A stretch of DNA of 64,000 nucleotides from Variovorax ginsengisoli. GTDB taxonomy: Bacteria > Pseudomonadota > Gammaproteobacteria > Burkholderiales > Burkholderiaceae_C. Shown piece after piece: positions 25,036 through 36,408 of the stretch; position 1 is the first letter of the stretch; every line of letters starts with the position of its first letter. Both the position numbers and the translations under genes were made by a program. The notes under the pieces are model-generated. The model searched no databases. It was not told the origin of the DNA and worked only from the letters and a program-made list of their open reading frames with translations. The stretch is from positions 1,170,101 to 1,234,100 of the forward strand of contig NZ_RCZJ01000001.1 in NCBI RefSeq assembly GCF_006438845.1, read 5' to 3'.

Positions 25036-26309
25036 CGCCCATGATGGTTGGCACGATGGTGCTGTGTTTTGCGCTTTCCGTGTCCGTGGCGGTTTCGATC
25101 GGCCTCGCGTCGATCGTCGGCATGCAGGTCAACGGTGCCAACATGCTGATCTCCGCCAAAGAGATCTTCAACTCGATCAACAAGTTTCCGCTGGCCGCCA
25201 TTCCCTTCTTCATCCTGGCGGGCAATCTGATGGAAACCGGCGGCATCTCGCGCCGGCTGGTGGAATTCGCCAAGAGCATCGTGGGCGGTGTGCAGGGCGG
25301 CCTGCCGATGACCTGCGTGCTGACCTGCATGATTTTCGCGGCCGTGTCGGGCTCGTCGGTGGCGACCACCTTCGCCATCGGCGCCATCCTGATCCCGGCG
25401 CTGATCAAGCACGGCTACCCCACCTCGTACGCGGCAGCGCTGCAGGCGACGAGCGCGGAGCTGGGCGTGATCATCCCGCCGTCGATCCCGATGATCCTTT
25501 ACGGCGTGAGCGCGGAGGTATCGATCGGCGAGCTGTTCATCGCCGGCTTCGGCCCAGGCATCCTGATCAGCCTGGCATTGATGCTCTTCGTCTGGGTCTA
25601 CTGCAAGTTCAAGGGCTGGGGCAAGACCGACGGCGATGGCCGCATGCCCTTCGGCCGTGCGCTGTGGCAGGCCGGCTGGGCGCTGCTGATGCCGGTGATC
25701 ATTCTGGGCGGCATCTACGGCGGCGTCTTCACGCCGACGGAAGCATCGGCCGTGGCCGTGTTCTACGCGCTGGTCGTCGGCATGGTGATCTACCGCGAGA
25801 TCAAGATCACCGACCTGTTCATGATCCTGCGCAAGTCGGTGCTGTCGTCGGCGGTGATCATGTTCATCATCGCCAACGCGGGCCTGTTCGCCTTCCTGAT
25901 CACGCGCGCCGGCGTGCCCGACGCGATCGGCCGCTGGCTGCAGGAGGTGCTGCAGTCGCCGGCCATGTTCCTGCTGGGCGTGAACGCAGCGCTGTTCATC
26001 ATCGGCATGTTCATCGAGACCAGCGCCGCCATCATCGTGCTCGCGCCCATCCTGGCCCCCGTGGCGATGCACTTCGGCATCGACCCGGTGCACTTTGGGC
26101 TGATCATGGTGGTCAACCTGGCGCTCGGCATGATCACCCCGCCCTTCGGCGTGAACCTGTTCGCCGCCTGCACGGTCGCGCGAATATCGCTCGACCGCAT
26201 CGTGAAGGACCTGATCCCCTTCGTGCTGGTCGTGCTCGGCTGCCTGATGCTGATCACCTACTTCCCGGCGATCTCGTTGACGCTGCGCGATCTGGTCTAC
26301 GCAAAATAG
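25032..26309 (+). CDS. dctM: TRAP transporter large permease subunit DctM
   Basis: A 425-residue inner-membrane protein with about 12 hydrophobic segments. IPFFILAGNLMETGGISRRL near residue 56, AAVSGSSVATTFAIG near residue 98, ELGVIIPPSIPMILYG near residue 147 and LGMITPPFGVNLF near residue 368 are DctM transport signatures. It carries out Na+-coupled substrate translocation with DctP and DctQ. It overlaps dctQ by 4 bp and closes the operon. Confidence 0.94.
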   Translation: MTPMMVGTMVLCFALSVSVAVSIGLASIVGMQVNGANMLISAKEIFNSINKFPLAAIPFFILAGNLMETGGISRRLVEFAKSIVGGVQGGLPMTCVLTCMIFAAVSGSSVATTFAIGAILIPALIKHGYPTSYAAALQATSAELGVIIPPSIPMILYGVSAEVSIGELFIAGFGPGILISLALMLFVWVYCKFKGWGKTDGDGRMPFGRALWQAGWALLMPVIILGGIYGGVFTPTEASAVAVFYALVVGMVIYREIKITDLFMILRKSVLSSAVIMFIIANAGLFAFLITRAGVPDAIGRWLQEVLQSPAMFLLGVNAALFIIGMFIETSAAIIVLAPILAPVAMHFGIDPVHFGLIMVVNLALGMITPPFGVNLFAACTVARISLDRIVKDLIPFVLVVLGCLMLITYFPAISLTLRDLVYAK

Positions 26310-26390
26310 CGCCCCAGCGTGACATCGGCTTTCACGCCGCTGTCACGCCGCACATCGATGCTGGCGAGCCCATCTTTCGCCTGGCATCCG

Positions 26391-26921
26391 ATGCTCTTTT
26401 CCAAGACCGACAAAGCCCGCGACGAGTTGCGCCCTGGCCAGCGCACGCTGACGCAGCGCGAACGCGCGGTGCTGCTGATGGCCGACGGGCGCCGCTCAGT
26501 GACCGACTTCGCACCCCTCTTCGCCACCCGCGACGAGGCCCGCAGCGTGGCGCACCATCTGCTGAGTGAAGGCTACCTCGCCCTGCCGGTCCAGGCGGCG
26601 ACGCCGGTGCTTGCGAGACCAATGTCGCCGGCACCCGAAAGCGCAAGCCCGCCCGTCGCGGCCGACACCTTCGACGGCAAGCGCTCCCTCGCCACCACAC
26701 GCATGTTCCTGTTCGACCTGTGCGAGCGCATGTTCGCCCGCCGCGACCCTGCCATGGCGGCGGTGCTCCGCGAAACGCTGCGCGAAGCACGCGATCGCGC
26801 CACCATGCTGGCCGTGGCCGACACCATGCTCGCCGAGATTCGGCAGGCCGCCGGCGACGAGCGCGCCGATGCCGTACGCGAGCGCATCGGCAAGTTGTTG
26901 CCCGCCGAAACGGTGCACTGA
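26391..26921 (+). CDS. Hypothetical protein
   Basis: A 176-residue soluble protein I do not recognise. The first third (RERAVLLMADGRRSVTDFAPLF, residues about 24-45) resembles a winged-helix-like or PilZ-neighbour helical module, followed by an Ala/Pro-rich linker and a charged helical C-terminal half (RMFLFDLCERMFARRDPAMA). ATG at 26391 is chosen because the conserved-looking region begins there; ATG 26358 and GTG 26319 in the same frame are possible. No strong ribosome site precedes any of them. It lies between dctM and the glycine riboswitch. Confidence 0.6.
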   Translation: MLFSKTDKARDELRPGQRTLTQRERAVLLMADGRRSVTDFAPLFATRDEARSVAHHLLSEGYLALPVQAATPVLARPMSPAPESASPPVAADTFDGKRSLATTRMFLFDLCERMFARRDPAMAAVLRETLREARDRATMLAVADTMLAEIRQAAGDERADAVRERIGKLLPAETVH

Positions 26922-26949
26922 GGCCGCGCCGATCCACTACACTCGCCCG

Positions 26950-27160
26950 GGTCAGGAGAGTGCCCGCAAGGGCCGCCGAAGGCGCAGGAACCCATCCGAA
27001 CGCTCAGGTACCAAGGACTGACGAGGCGCCCGTTCACCCGGGCGTTTCCTTGCTGGAGAGAGGTCGGTCGTCCATCGTGACATGCCGACCCACCGAAGGA
27101 GCAAACCCTAAGCCTGTGACCAGGCGGGGCGAATCTCTCAGGTAGAGCGGACAGCAGGGG
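26950..27160 (+). promoter_or_regulatory. Tandem glycine riboswitch upstream of gcvT
   Basis: Two glycine aptamers in a row. The first (about 26952-27027) has GGAGAG, CGCCGAAGGCGCAGG and CTCAGGTACCAAGGACTGA; the second (about 27048-27160) repeats GGAGAG, CACCGAAGGAGCAAAC and CTCAGGTAGAGCGGACAG. A linker of about 20 bases holds a GC-rich CGCCCG/CGGGCG hairpin. Glycine binding is expected to switch on the cleavage system downstream. A TACACT hexamer at 26938 may be the -10 element. Confidence 0.93.
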
Positions 27161-27214
27161 TGGCCCATGGCTTGCGTCGTGGATTCCGTCTGCCCCTTGT
27201 TTTGGAGAGCGCCC

Positions 27215-28384
27215 ATGGTTGCTTCCGACGATTCGCTTCCGCTCCAGAAGACCCCGTTGCATGCCTTGCACGTCGAACTGGGCGCCCGCATGGTGCCCTT
27301 TGCCGGCTACGCGATGCCGGTGCAGTATCCCGCCGGTTTGATGGCCGAGCACAAGCACACCCGCACGGCTGCCGGCCTGTTCGACATCTCGCACATGGGC
27401 CAGCTGCGCCTGGTGGGGCCCAACGCTGCCGCCGCGTTAGAGACGCTGATGCCGGTCGACGTCGTCGACCTGGCGCCCGGCAAGCAACGCTACGGCCTGC
27501 TGCTGAACGACGCAGGCGGCATCCTCGACGACCTGATGTTCTTCAACGAAGGCCACGGCTCGCTCTTCGTCATCGTCAACGGCGCCTGCAAGGCGGCCGA
27601 CCTCGCCCACATCCAGCAGAAGATCGGCGCGCGCTGCGACGTGCAGCCGATGCCCGACCATGCGCTGCTCGCACTGCAGGGTCCGCAGGCCGCCGCCACG
27701 CTGGCGCGGCTGTCGCCCGGCGTCGAGCGCTTCGTCTTCATGACCGGTGGTGCGGTGCAGATCGGCGGCATTCCGGCCTTCGTCACCCGCAGCGGCTACA
27801 CCGGCGAAGACGGCTTCGAGATCTCGGTGAAAGCCACCGATGCCGACGCGCTGGCCCGCATGCTGTTGGCCGAGCCCGAGGTGCAGCCGATCGGTCTGGG
27901 CGCGCGCAATTCGCTGCGACTCGAAGCGGGCCTGTGCTTGTACGGCAACGACATCGACGAGACGACCACGCCGGTCGAGGCCTCGCTCAACTGGGCGATC
28001 CAGAAAGTGCGCCGCACCGGTGGCGCAAGGGCCGGTGGCTTTCCGGGCGCCGACAGGGTGCTGGCGCAACTGGCCGCCGTCGCATCGGGCACGACGGGCA
28101 TCGCAGACCACGACACGCTCAAGCGCCGCCGCGTCGGCCTGGTTGCACTGGAGCGCATTCCGGTGCGCGACGGCACGCCGCTCCAATCCTTCGAAGGCAT
28201 GGCGATCGGTCAGGTCACGAGCGGCCTGCTCGGCCCGACGGTCGACCGCCCCGTGGCCATGGGCTATGTGGCCGCGGCTTACGCCGAACCGGGCACACGC
28301 ATTCAGGCGATGGTGCGCGGCAAGCTGGTACCGATGGAGGTGTGCACCCTGCCCTTCCTACCGGCCCGCTACCACCGCGGCTGA
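27215..28384 (+). CDS. gcvT: Glycine cleavage system T protein (aminomethyltransferase)
   Basis: A 389-residue aminomethyltransferase that transfers the methylene group from the H-protein-bound intermediate to tetrahydrofolate, releasing ammonia. VPFAGYAMPVQYPAGLMAEH, LFDISHMGQLRL and LCLYGNDIDETTTPVEASL are GcvT signatures. The ATG at 27215 follows TTGGAG at suitable spacing; an ATG 16 codons upstream lacks this and adds non-conserved residues. It is the first gene behind the glycine riboswitch; gcvH begins 70 bp after its stop. Confidence 0.96.
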   Translation: MVASDDSLPLQKTPLHALHVELGARMVPFAGYAMPVQYPAGLMAEHKHTRTAAGLFDISHMGQLRLVGPNAAAALETLMPVDVVDLAPGKQRYGLLLNDAGGILDDLMFFNEGHGSLFVIVNGACKAADLAHIQQKIGARCDVQPMPDHALLALQGPQAAATLARLSPGVERFVFMTGGAVQIGGIPAFVTRSGYTGEDGFEISVKATDADALARMLLAEPEVQPIGLGARNSLRLEAGLCLYGNDIDETTTPVEASLNWAIQKVRRTGGARAGGFPGADRVLAQLAAVASGTTGIADHDTLKRRRVGLVALERIPVRDGTPLQSFEGMAIGQVTSGLLGPTVDRPVAMGYVAAAYAEPGTRIQAMVRGKLVPMEVCTLPFLPARYHRG

Positions 28385-28454
28385 CGCGCCGATTGCGCGT
28401 GAGCGGGCATCGAACGCCGCTCAGAATACCGAACAACTTTCACAGGAGCTTTTC

Positions 28455-28829
28455 ATGACCGTCAAATACACCAAGGACCACGAATGGGTCCAGTCCACCG
28501 GCGACGCAGCCGCCACCGTCGGCATCACCGTGCATGCGCAGGATGCGCTGGGCGACGTGGTGTTCGTCGACCTGCCTGAAGTCGGCAAGACCTTCGCGCA
28601 GGGCGAAGTCGCCGGCGTCGTCGAATCCGTCAAGGCCGCGGCCGATGTCTTCATGCCCGTCTCGGGCGAGATCACCGAAGTCAACGAGGCCCTGCGCGCC
28701 GACCCGTCGTTGGCCAACAGCGACCCGCTGGCAGCCGGCTGGTTCTTCAAGGTCAAGCTGAGCGAGCCCGCCCAGCTCGACGCCCTCCTCGAAGCCGCCG
28801 ACTACGACAAGTTCGCTGCTGAGGCCTGA
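28455..28829 (+). CDS. gcvH: Glycine cleavage system H protein
   Basis: A 124-residue lipoyl carrier protein. YTKDHEWV at residues 5-12 and VVESVKAAADVFMPVSGEI, with the lipoylated Lys60, are diagnostic. It shuttles the aminomethyl group between the P, T and L proteins. AGGAGC precedes the ATG at 28455. The 150 bp before gcvP contain a copy of the palindromic repeat also found at 20562-20655. Confidence 0.97.
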   Translation: MTVKYTKDHEWVQSTGDAAATVGITVHAQDALGDVVFVDLPEVGKTFAQGEVAGVVESVKAAADVFMPVSGEITEVNEALRADPSLANSDPLAAGWFFKVKLSEPAQLDALLEAADYDKFAAEA

Positions 28830-28833
28830 CGCT

Positions 28834-28923
28834 CGCCCCCAGGCTGCGCGCACTTCGTGTCGCTTCGCCCACCCCCTACCGGGGGCAACACCAGCGGCCC
28901 GGCAAAGCCGGTTCCGCGGTGTT
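28834..28923 (+). repeat. Dispersed palindromic intergenic repeat, copy 2
   Basis: This 90-base element between gcvH and gcvP matches the reverse complement of copy 1. It has the same block order: CGTGTCGC, CCCCCTACCGGGGG, AGCGGCC, CCGGC-AAA-GCCGG and GTTCCGCGG. The inner hairpin of copy 1 (CTGGC/GCCAG) appears here as CCGGC/GCCGG, a change on both sides that keeps pairing. Confidence 0.75.
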
Positions 28924-28979
28924 TCACTTGCAGACCTGCCACCTCATCCCCGTGTTTGTCTGAACTGATTCGACACCCC

Positions 28980-31880
<2,901 letters not shown>

Positions 31881-31923
31881 TCGCGGCGGCACAATCGATG
31901 CTCCCCATTCCAAGGAGACATCG

Positions 31924-32709
31924 ATGACCGAAACGAAGCAGCCTCTCGACGGACAGATCGCCTGGGTCACCGGCGGCGGCAGCGGCATCGGGCTGGCCGG
32001 CGCCATCGACCTGGCGAAGGCCGGATGCCATGTCGTGATCTCGGGGCGCGAAGCGGCCAAGCTCGACGCGGCGATCGCCGAAGCAGAGGCCAAGGGCGCA
32101 CCGCGGGGCCGCATCACGGCGATGGCGCTCGACGTGGGCGACCGGCCCGCCGTCGATGCCGTGGCCGCAGCGATCGAGGCTCAGCATGGCGGCGTCGACA
32201 TCCTGGTCAACAGCGCCGGTGTCAACTTTCCCAAGCGCTTCTGGAGCGAGACCGACGGCGACACCTTCGCCAAGGTGATCAACATCAACCTCAACGGCGC
32301 GACCTTCTGCACGCTGGCCGTGCTCAAGGGCATGCAGGCCCGGCGCCGCGGCACAGTGATCAACATCGCGTCCTTCGCCGGCTGGCACCAGAGCTACCTC
32401 ACCGGCCCGGCCTACGTGGCGAGCAAAGCCGGCCTGACGGCGATGACGCACAACTTCAACATCGAGCAATGCGTGCACGGCCTGCGCGCGACGGCGGTGT
32501 GTCCGGGCGAAGTGGCCACGCCGATCCTCAAGAAGCGCCCGGTCGAGCCGAGTGCCGAGGACAAGGCGCTGATGCTTCAGGAAGAGGACATGGGCCGCAC
32601 CATCCGCTTCATCGCCGAGATGCCGCCGCACGTGTGCATCAATGAGCTGGTGATCGCGCCGGTGCACAACCGCATCTACATCGGCGGCAGCGAGCTTCAG
32701 CGGCGCTGA
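31924..32709 (+). CDS. Short-chain dehydrogenase/reductase (SDR)
   Basis: A 261-residue classical SDR. TGGGSGIG at residues 16-23 binds NAD(P), NSAG lies at residues 96-99, and the catalytic residues are Ser150, Tyr164 and Lys168 (YVASK). AAGGAG precedes the ATG. The C-terminus (CINELVIAPVHNRIYIGG) resembles short-chain alcohol dehydrogenases of the YdfG/serine-dehydrogenase kind. Substrate is not determinable. It begins 43 bp after gcvP on the same strand. Confidence 0.9.
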   Translation: MTETKQPLDGQIAWVTGGGSGIGLAGAIDLAKAGCHVVISGREAAKLDAAIAEAEAKGAPRGRITAMALDVGDRPAVDAVAAAIEAQHGGVDILVNSAGVNFPKRFWSETDGDTFAKVININLNGATFCTLAVLKGMQARRRGTVINIASFAGWHQSYLTGPAYVASKAGLTAMTHNFNIEQCVHGLRATAVCPGEVATPILKKRPVEPSAEDKALMLQEEDMGRTIRFIAEMPPHVCINELVIAPVHNRIYIGGSELQRR

Positions 32710-32736
32710 GGCCGCTGAGGGCGTGCCGTGCGTGCG

Positions 32737-33507
32737 TCAGGCCAGCGTGATCCAGGTCGGGGCATGGTCGCTGGCGCCCTCGCGTGCTCTGACCTCCCTG
32801 TCCACGCCGGCATCGATCAGGCGCGGCGCCAGGTCGGCACTCAGCAGCAGGTGGTCGATGCGCAGGCCGGCATTGCGCGGGAAGCGATTGCGCCAATAGT
32901 CCCAGTAGGTGTAGATCTTCTCGTTCGGATGCTTCGAACGGATCGCGTCGGTCCAGCCCTGCGCCATCAACCGTGCAAAGGCGGCGCGGCTCTCGGGCTG
33001 CAACAGGGCGTCGTCACGCCACGAGGCCGGGTTATAGATGTCGGCATCGGTCGGCACCACGTTGTAGTCGCCGCAGAGAACGACCGGCAGTCCGCTCTTG
33101 AACAACTTGGCAGCGTGCGCGTTGAAGCGATCGAACCAAGCCAGCTTGTAGTCGAACTTGGGGCCGGGCTGCGGATTGCCATTGGGCAAATAGAGGCAGC
33201 CGATCACTACGCCGTCGACCACCGCTTCGAGGTAACGGCTCTGCGGGTCGTCCTCGAAACCGGGCACGCCGCGGCCGGTTTCGATCGGCTCGCGTCCCCG
33301 CGCCAGGATGGCGACACCGTTCCAAGCGCGCTGGCCATGAAACAAAACGCCGTAGCCGGCCTCCCGGATGGCGGCGGCCGGAAAGTTGGCGTCGGGCGAC
33401 TTCAACTCCTGAAGACAAGCCACATCGGGTTTGGACTCGGCCAGCCACTCAAGAAGACGGGGCAGCCGGCCGTTGACGCCATTGACGTTGAAAGTCGCGA
33501 TCTTCAT
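32737..33507 (-). CDS. xth: Exodeoxyribonuclease III family AP endonuclease
   Basis: A 256-residue EEP-fold nuclease. It cuts DNA at abasic sites and removes nucleotides 3' to 5' in base excision repair. MKIATFNVNGVNGRLPRLLEW with the catalytic Asn, Glu34 in CLQELK, GDYNVVPTDADIYNP and the terminal SDHAP histidine are all conserved. The ATG at 33505-33507 fits the family exactly. It is divergent from an ATP-dependent DNA ligase gene across 83 bp, so repair functions share this promoter region. Confidence 0.94.
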   Translation of the reverse strand: MKIATFNVNGVNGRLPRLLEWLAESKPDVACLQELKSPDANFPAAAIREAGYGVLFHGQRAWNGVAILARGREPIETGRGVPGFEDDPQSRYLEAVVDGVVIGCLYLPNGNPQPGPKFDYKLAWFDRFNAHAAKLFKSGLPVVLCGDYNVVPTDADIYNPASWRDDALLQPESRAAFARLMAQGWTDAIRSKHPNEKIYTYWDYWRNRFPRNAGLRIDHLLLSADLAPRLIDAGVDREVRAREGASDHAPTWITLA

Positions 33508-33590
33508 GCGGAACACCTTGGAGAAAAGACGGCGAGGGCACGGCGCCGAAGCTGTCGCACGGTGAACGCCGTCGCTGCTCCGATCGGGCC

Positions 33591-34676
33591 ATGACACCCG
33601 CTGCACAAGATCCCATCCCCTTCGAACCGGTCGAGCCCATGCTTGCGAAGGTCGCGGATTCGTTGCCGCCCGAAGGCGATTTCCTCTACGAGCCCAAATG
33701 GGACGGGTTTCGCGCCATCGTCATGCGCAGCGCCGAAGGCGTCGTCATCCAAAGTCGCGACACGAAGCCGCTCGATCGCTACTTTCCGGAACTGCACGCA
33801 ACCTTCATGCAGATGCTGCCGCCCGGTTGCGCGCTCGATGGCGAAATCGTGATCGCCACGCCAGAGGGACTGGACTTCGACGCACTGCAGCAGCGCGTGC
33901 ATCCGGCGGCGTCGCGGGTTGCGCGGCTTTCGGTCGAGACGCCCGCAGCCTTCGTCGCGTTCGATCTGCTGAGGCTTGATGGCGTCGATCTGATGGCCAC
34001 GCCGCAGAGCGAGCGCCGCATCCTGCTCGAAGCGCTGCTTGCCGACCTGGCCCCGCCGCTTCATCTCACACCCATGACCACCGAACGCCCGGTGGCCGTC
34101 GGCTGGCTCGAAGCCTTCGAAGGCGCCGGGCTCGACGGCGTGATCGCCAAGCTGGCCGACGCGCCCTACCAGCCCGGCAAGCGCGCGATGCTCAAGATCA
34201 AGCACGTGCGGACTGCCGACTGCGTGGTGGCCGGCTTTCGCTGGCACAAGAGCGGGCCGGACGCCGTGGGCTCGCTGCTGCTCGGGCTCTATGACGATGC
34301 CGGCGTGCTGCAGCATGCCGGCGTGACCTCGTCCTTCGACATGGCGACGCGGCGGCAACTCGCGATCGACCTGCAACCGTGGCGGCGCGGCGCGCTGAAG
34401 CGCCACCCCTGGGCCGGCTGGGCAACGACCGCGAACGACGACGCGCACCGAATGCCGGGCGCGCGCAGCCGCTGGAGTTCGGGCAAGGATCTGTCGTGGG
34501 AACCGCTGCGGATCGAACGCGTGTGCGAAGTGAAGTACGACCACCTGCAAGGCGACCGCTTTCGCCACGCCACGACCTTCCTGCGCTGGCGCGTCGACAA
34601 GCCCGCCGCGGCTTGCCGCTACGACCAGTTGGAGGTCACGCCGCCTTATGCACTGGCACAGGTGTTCGCCGCTTGA
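33591..34676 (+). CDS. ligC: ATP-dependent DNA ligase, LigC type
   Basis: A 361-residue ATP-dependent ligase with adenylation and OB-fold domains and no attached polymerase or nuclease domain. EPKWDGFR contains the AMP-accepting Lys36 (motif I), RDTKPLDRYFPEL follows it, DGEIVI is motif III, and MLKIKH near residue 204 is motif V. LigC ligases seal nicks in repair and serve as back-up to the NAD-dependent LigA. It is divergent from the exonuclease III gene and convergent with the DUF3014 gene. No ku gene is in the window. Confidence 0.88.
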   Translation: MTPAAQDPIPFEPVEPMLAKVADSLPPEGDFLYEPKWDGFRAIVMRSAEGVVIQSRDTKPLDRYFPELHATFMQMLPPGCALDGEIVIATPEGLDFDALQQRVHPAASRVARLSVETPAAFVAFDLLRLDGVDLMATPQSERRILLEALLADLAPPLHLTPMTTERPVAVGWLEAFEGAGLDGVIAKLADAPYQPGKRAMLKIKHVRTADCVVAGFRWHKSGPDAVGSLLLGLYDDAGVLQHAGVTSSFDMATRRQLAIDLQPWRRGALKRHPWAGWATTANDDAHRMPGARSRWSSGKDLSWEPLRIERVCEVKYDHLQGDRFRHATTFLRWRVDKPAAACRYDQLEVTPPYALAQVFAA

Positions 34677-34704
34677 GCACCGGCGCACGATGGCGGTCGG
34701 AGGC

Positions 34705-35586
34705 TCAGCGCTTTGCCAGTTCGCCGGTCGCCACCTGGGCGCGGAAGGTGCGCAGTTTGGCTTTAAGCCGTTTCTCGTTCGAGAGCCCGACGCGCACCAT
34801 CATCTTCTGTCCGCTTGACAGAGATTCCAGCGCGGGGTCCGCAAATTCGTAGCGCGTCCACGGGCGCGTGTCGGCGAATTCCCCGCGCACCTCGGTCAGC
34901 CGCACCGCGATCGGGCCGGCAGGCTCGGGGGCAGCGAGCAGGTGGTCGATGACGGCCACCAGCCGGTCGTTGAAGTAGCGCCCCGGGTAGCCCAATTCTT
35001 CGTAAGCCTGCTGGAACAGCGGGTAGAGCCGCGCATACACCGTGGCGGCACGCTCGGCATCGACGGCCTCGACGAAGCCCGTGAACGCGGCATAGCGCGC
35101 GGCGTTGCCGGCGCCGATCACCTGCTGCTCGCCCGTGCCTTGCACCAGGAAGCGCTCGGGCGACGGCTGCACCGGCCACATGCGCGACGCCGCCTGTGGC
35201 CGCGGCAGGTTGTCGACCGTGGCGACGGCGCGGCGCACGAAGCCGTCGACATTCAAGAATGACGCGACGCGCTTGGCACCGAGCAGCTCGGTCAACGCGC
35301 TGGTCACCGCCGCATCGGCCTCGGCGAGCGCGGGCAGCACCGCGTCAGGCTCGGCCAGCGCATCGACCGGGTTTTGCGGGCCGGACGCCGCGACCTGAGG
35401 CGCAGGCGCCGGAGACTCGGGCGGCGGCGGTGACGCGACCGTCGGCCTCGAAGGCGGCGGCTCTGCGCGCTGGGACCAATACCACCAGCCACCCGCCGCG
35501 ATCAACGCGATCAGCACCACAATGGCGACTGCAGGAAACGACGACGAACGGGCTGGCCTGAAATCTGCTGGTTCACGGTCTGACAT
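34705..35586 (-). CDS. DUF3014 domain-containing membrane-anchored protein
   Basis: A 293-residue protein with one N-terminal membrane span (residues about 17-38, AVAIVVLIALIAAGGWWYW), a Pro/Ala-rich linker to about residue 80 and a periplasmic DUF3014 domain (ELLGAKRVASFLNVDGFVRR to the GEFADTRPW region). The family has no known function; orientation is inferred from the single anchor. ATG at 35586 is chosen over one 22 codons upstream because the shorter form puts the anchor near the N-terminus. Confidence 0.82.
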   Translation of the reverse strand: MSDREPADFRPARSSSFPAVAIVVLIALIAAGGWWYWSQRAEPPPSRPTVASPPPPESPAPAPQVAASGPQNPVDALAEPDAVLPALAEADAAVTSALTELLGAKRVASFLNVDGFVRRAVATVDNLPRPQAASRMWPVQPSPERFLVQGTGEQQVIGAGNAARYAAFTGFVEAVDAERAATVYARLYPLFQQAYEELGYPGRYFNDRLVAVIDHLLAAPEPAGPIAVRLTEVRGEFADTRPWTRYEFADPALESLSSGQKMMVRVGLSNEKRLKAKLRTFRAQVATGELAKR

Positions 35587-35687
35587 GGGCACTTGTTCCT
35601 TTGAGCGTCGGACGCCGTCACGGCGCTTTGGTTCCATTGGACCCCCATGCACGGTCGGGCGCCGTAACGCCTTGTGAACACCTCCCC

Positions 35688-36329
35688 ATGAACATCGACT
35701 TCTCCACCCTCACCGAACACCAGCGCTACAAACTCATGGCGAGCCTGATCGTGCCGCGCCCGGTCGCGCTCGTCACCACGCTCGGGCCCGACGGCACCGT
35801 CAACGCCGCGCCCTTCAGCATGTTCAACATGGTGGGCGAGGAACCGCCCATCGTGATGATCAGCCTGAACCGCCGCAGCGACGATTCGCTGAAGGACACC
35901 GCGCTCAACATCGTGCGCACCGGCGAGTTCGTGGTGCATCTGGCCGACGAAGCGATCGCCCTGCAGATGGACCGCTGCGGCGTGCAGCATCCACCGCACG
36001 TGAGCGAGCTCGATGTGGTCGGCTTCACCGCGCTGCCCAGCAAGGTGGTGGCGCCGCCGCGCATCGCCGAGGCACCGGTCGCCTTCGAATGCACGCTGTT
36101 CGAGACGATGGAGACGGCCAGCCGCCAGGTCTTCATCGGCCAGGTGCGATGGCTGCATGCGCGCGACGAACTGATCGACACCGACACGTGGCGCGTGCGG
36201 CTGGAACACTACTTTCCGGTCGGTCGCTTCGGCGCGAGCCTGTACGTGCGAACCCGTGACCGCTATGCGCTCGACGACGAAGTCGAGCCGCCTGCGCCGC
36301 TGGCCGTGCCGACGCCGCCGGCCGGTTAG
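35688..36329 (+). CDS. Flavin reductase family protein (FMN-binding split barrel)
   Basis: A 213-residue protein of the flavin reductase-like split barrel fold. VPRPVALVTTLGPDGTVNAA and APFSMFNMVGEEPPIVMIS are characteristic of FMN-binding members. The family includes NAD(P)H:flavin reductases that feed two-component monooxygenases, and other FMN proteins. It is divergent from the DUF3014 gene. The closest monooxygenase gene, at 39269, belongs to a different transcript and has its own NAD(P) site, so a partnership is not implied. Confidence 0.87.
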   Translation: MNIDFSTLTEHQRYKLMASLIVPRPVALVTTLGPDGTVNAAPFSMFNMVGEEPPIVMISLNRRSDDSLKDTALNIVRTGEFVVHLADEAIALQMDRCGVQHPPHVSELDVVGFTALPSKVVAPPRIAEAPVAFECTLFETMETASRQVFIGQVRWLHARDELIDTDTWRVRLEHYFPVGRFGASLYVRTRDRYALDDEVEPPAPLAVPTPPAG

Positions 36330-36408
36330 CCCCTCGGCCCCCGCGCCCGAGGACTGCCGCGGGAAAGCGGCCTTCACCTACGGCCCCTCCCGCGCGCCGG
36401 CCCCTAGC

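Noticed and set aside
28857..28979. Upstream extension of gcvP by 41 codons
   Set aside because: The extension is encoded by the palindromic repeat element and is Pro/Arg-rich without family similarity.
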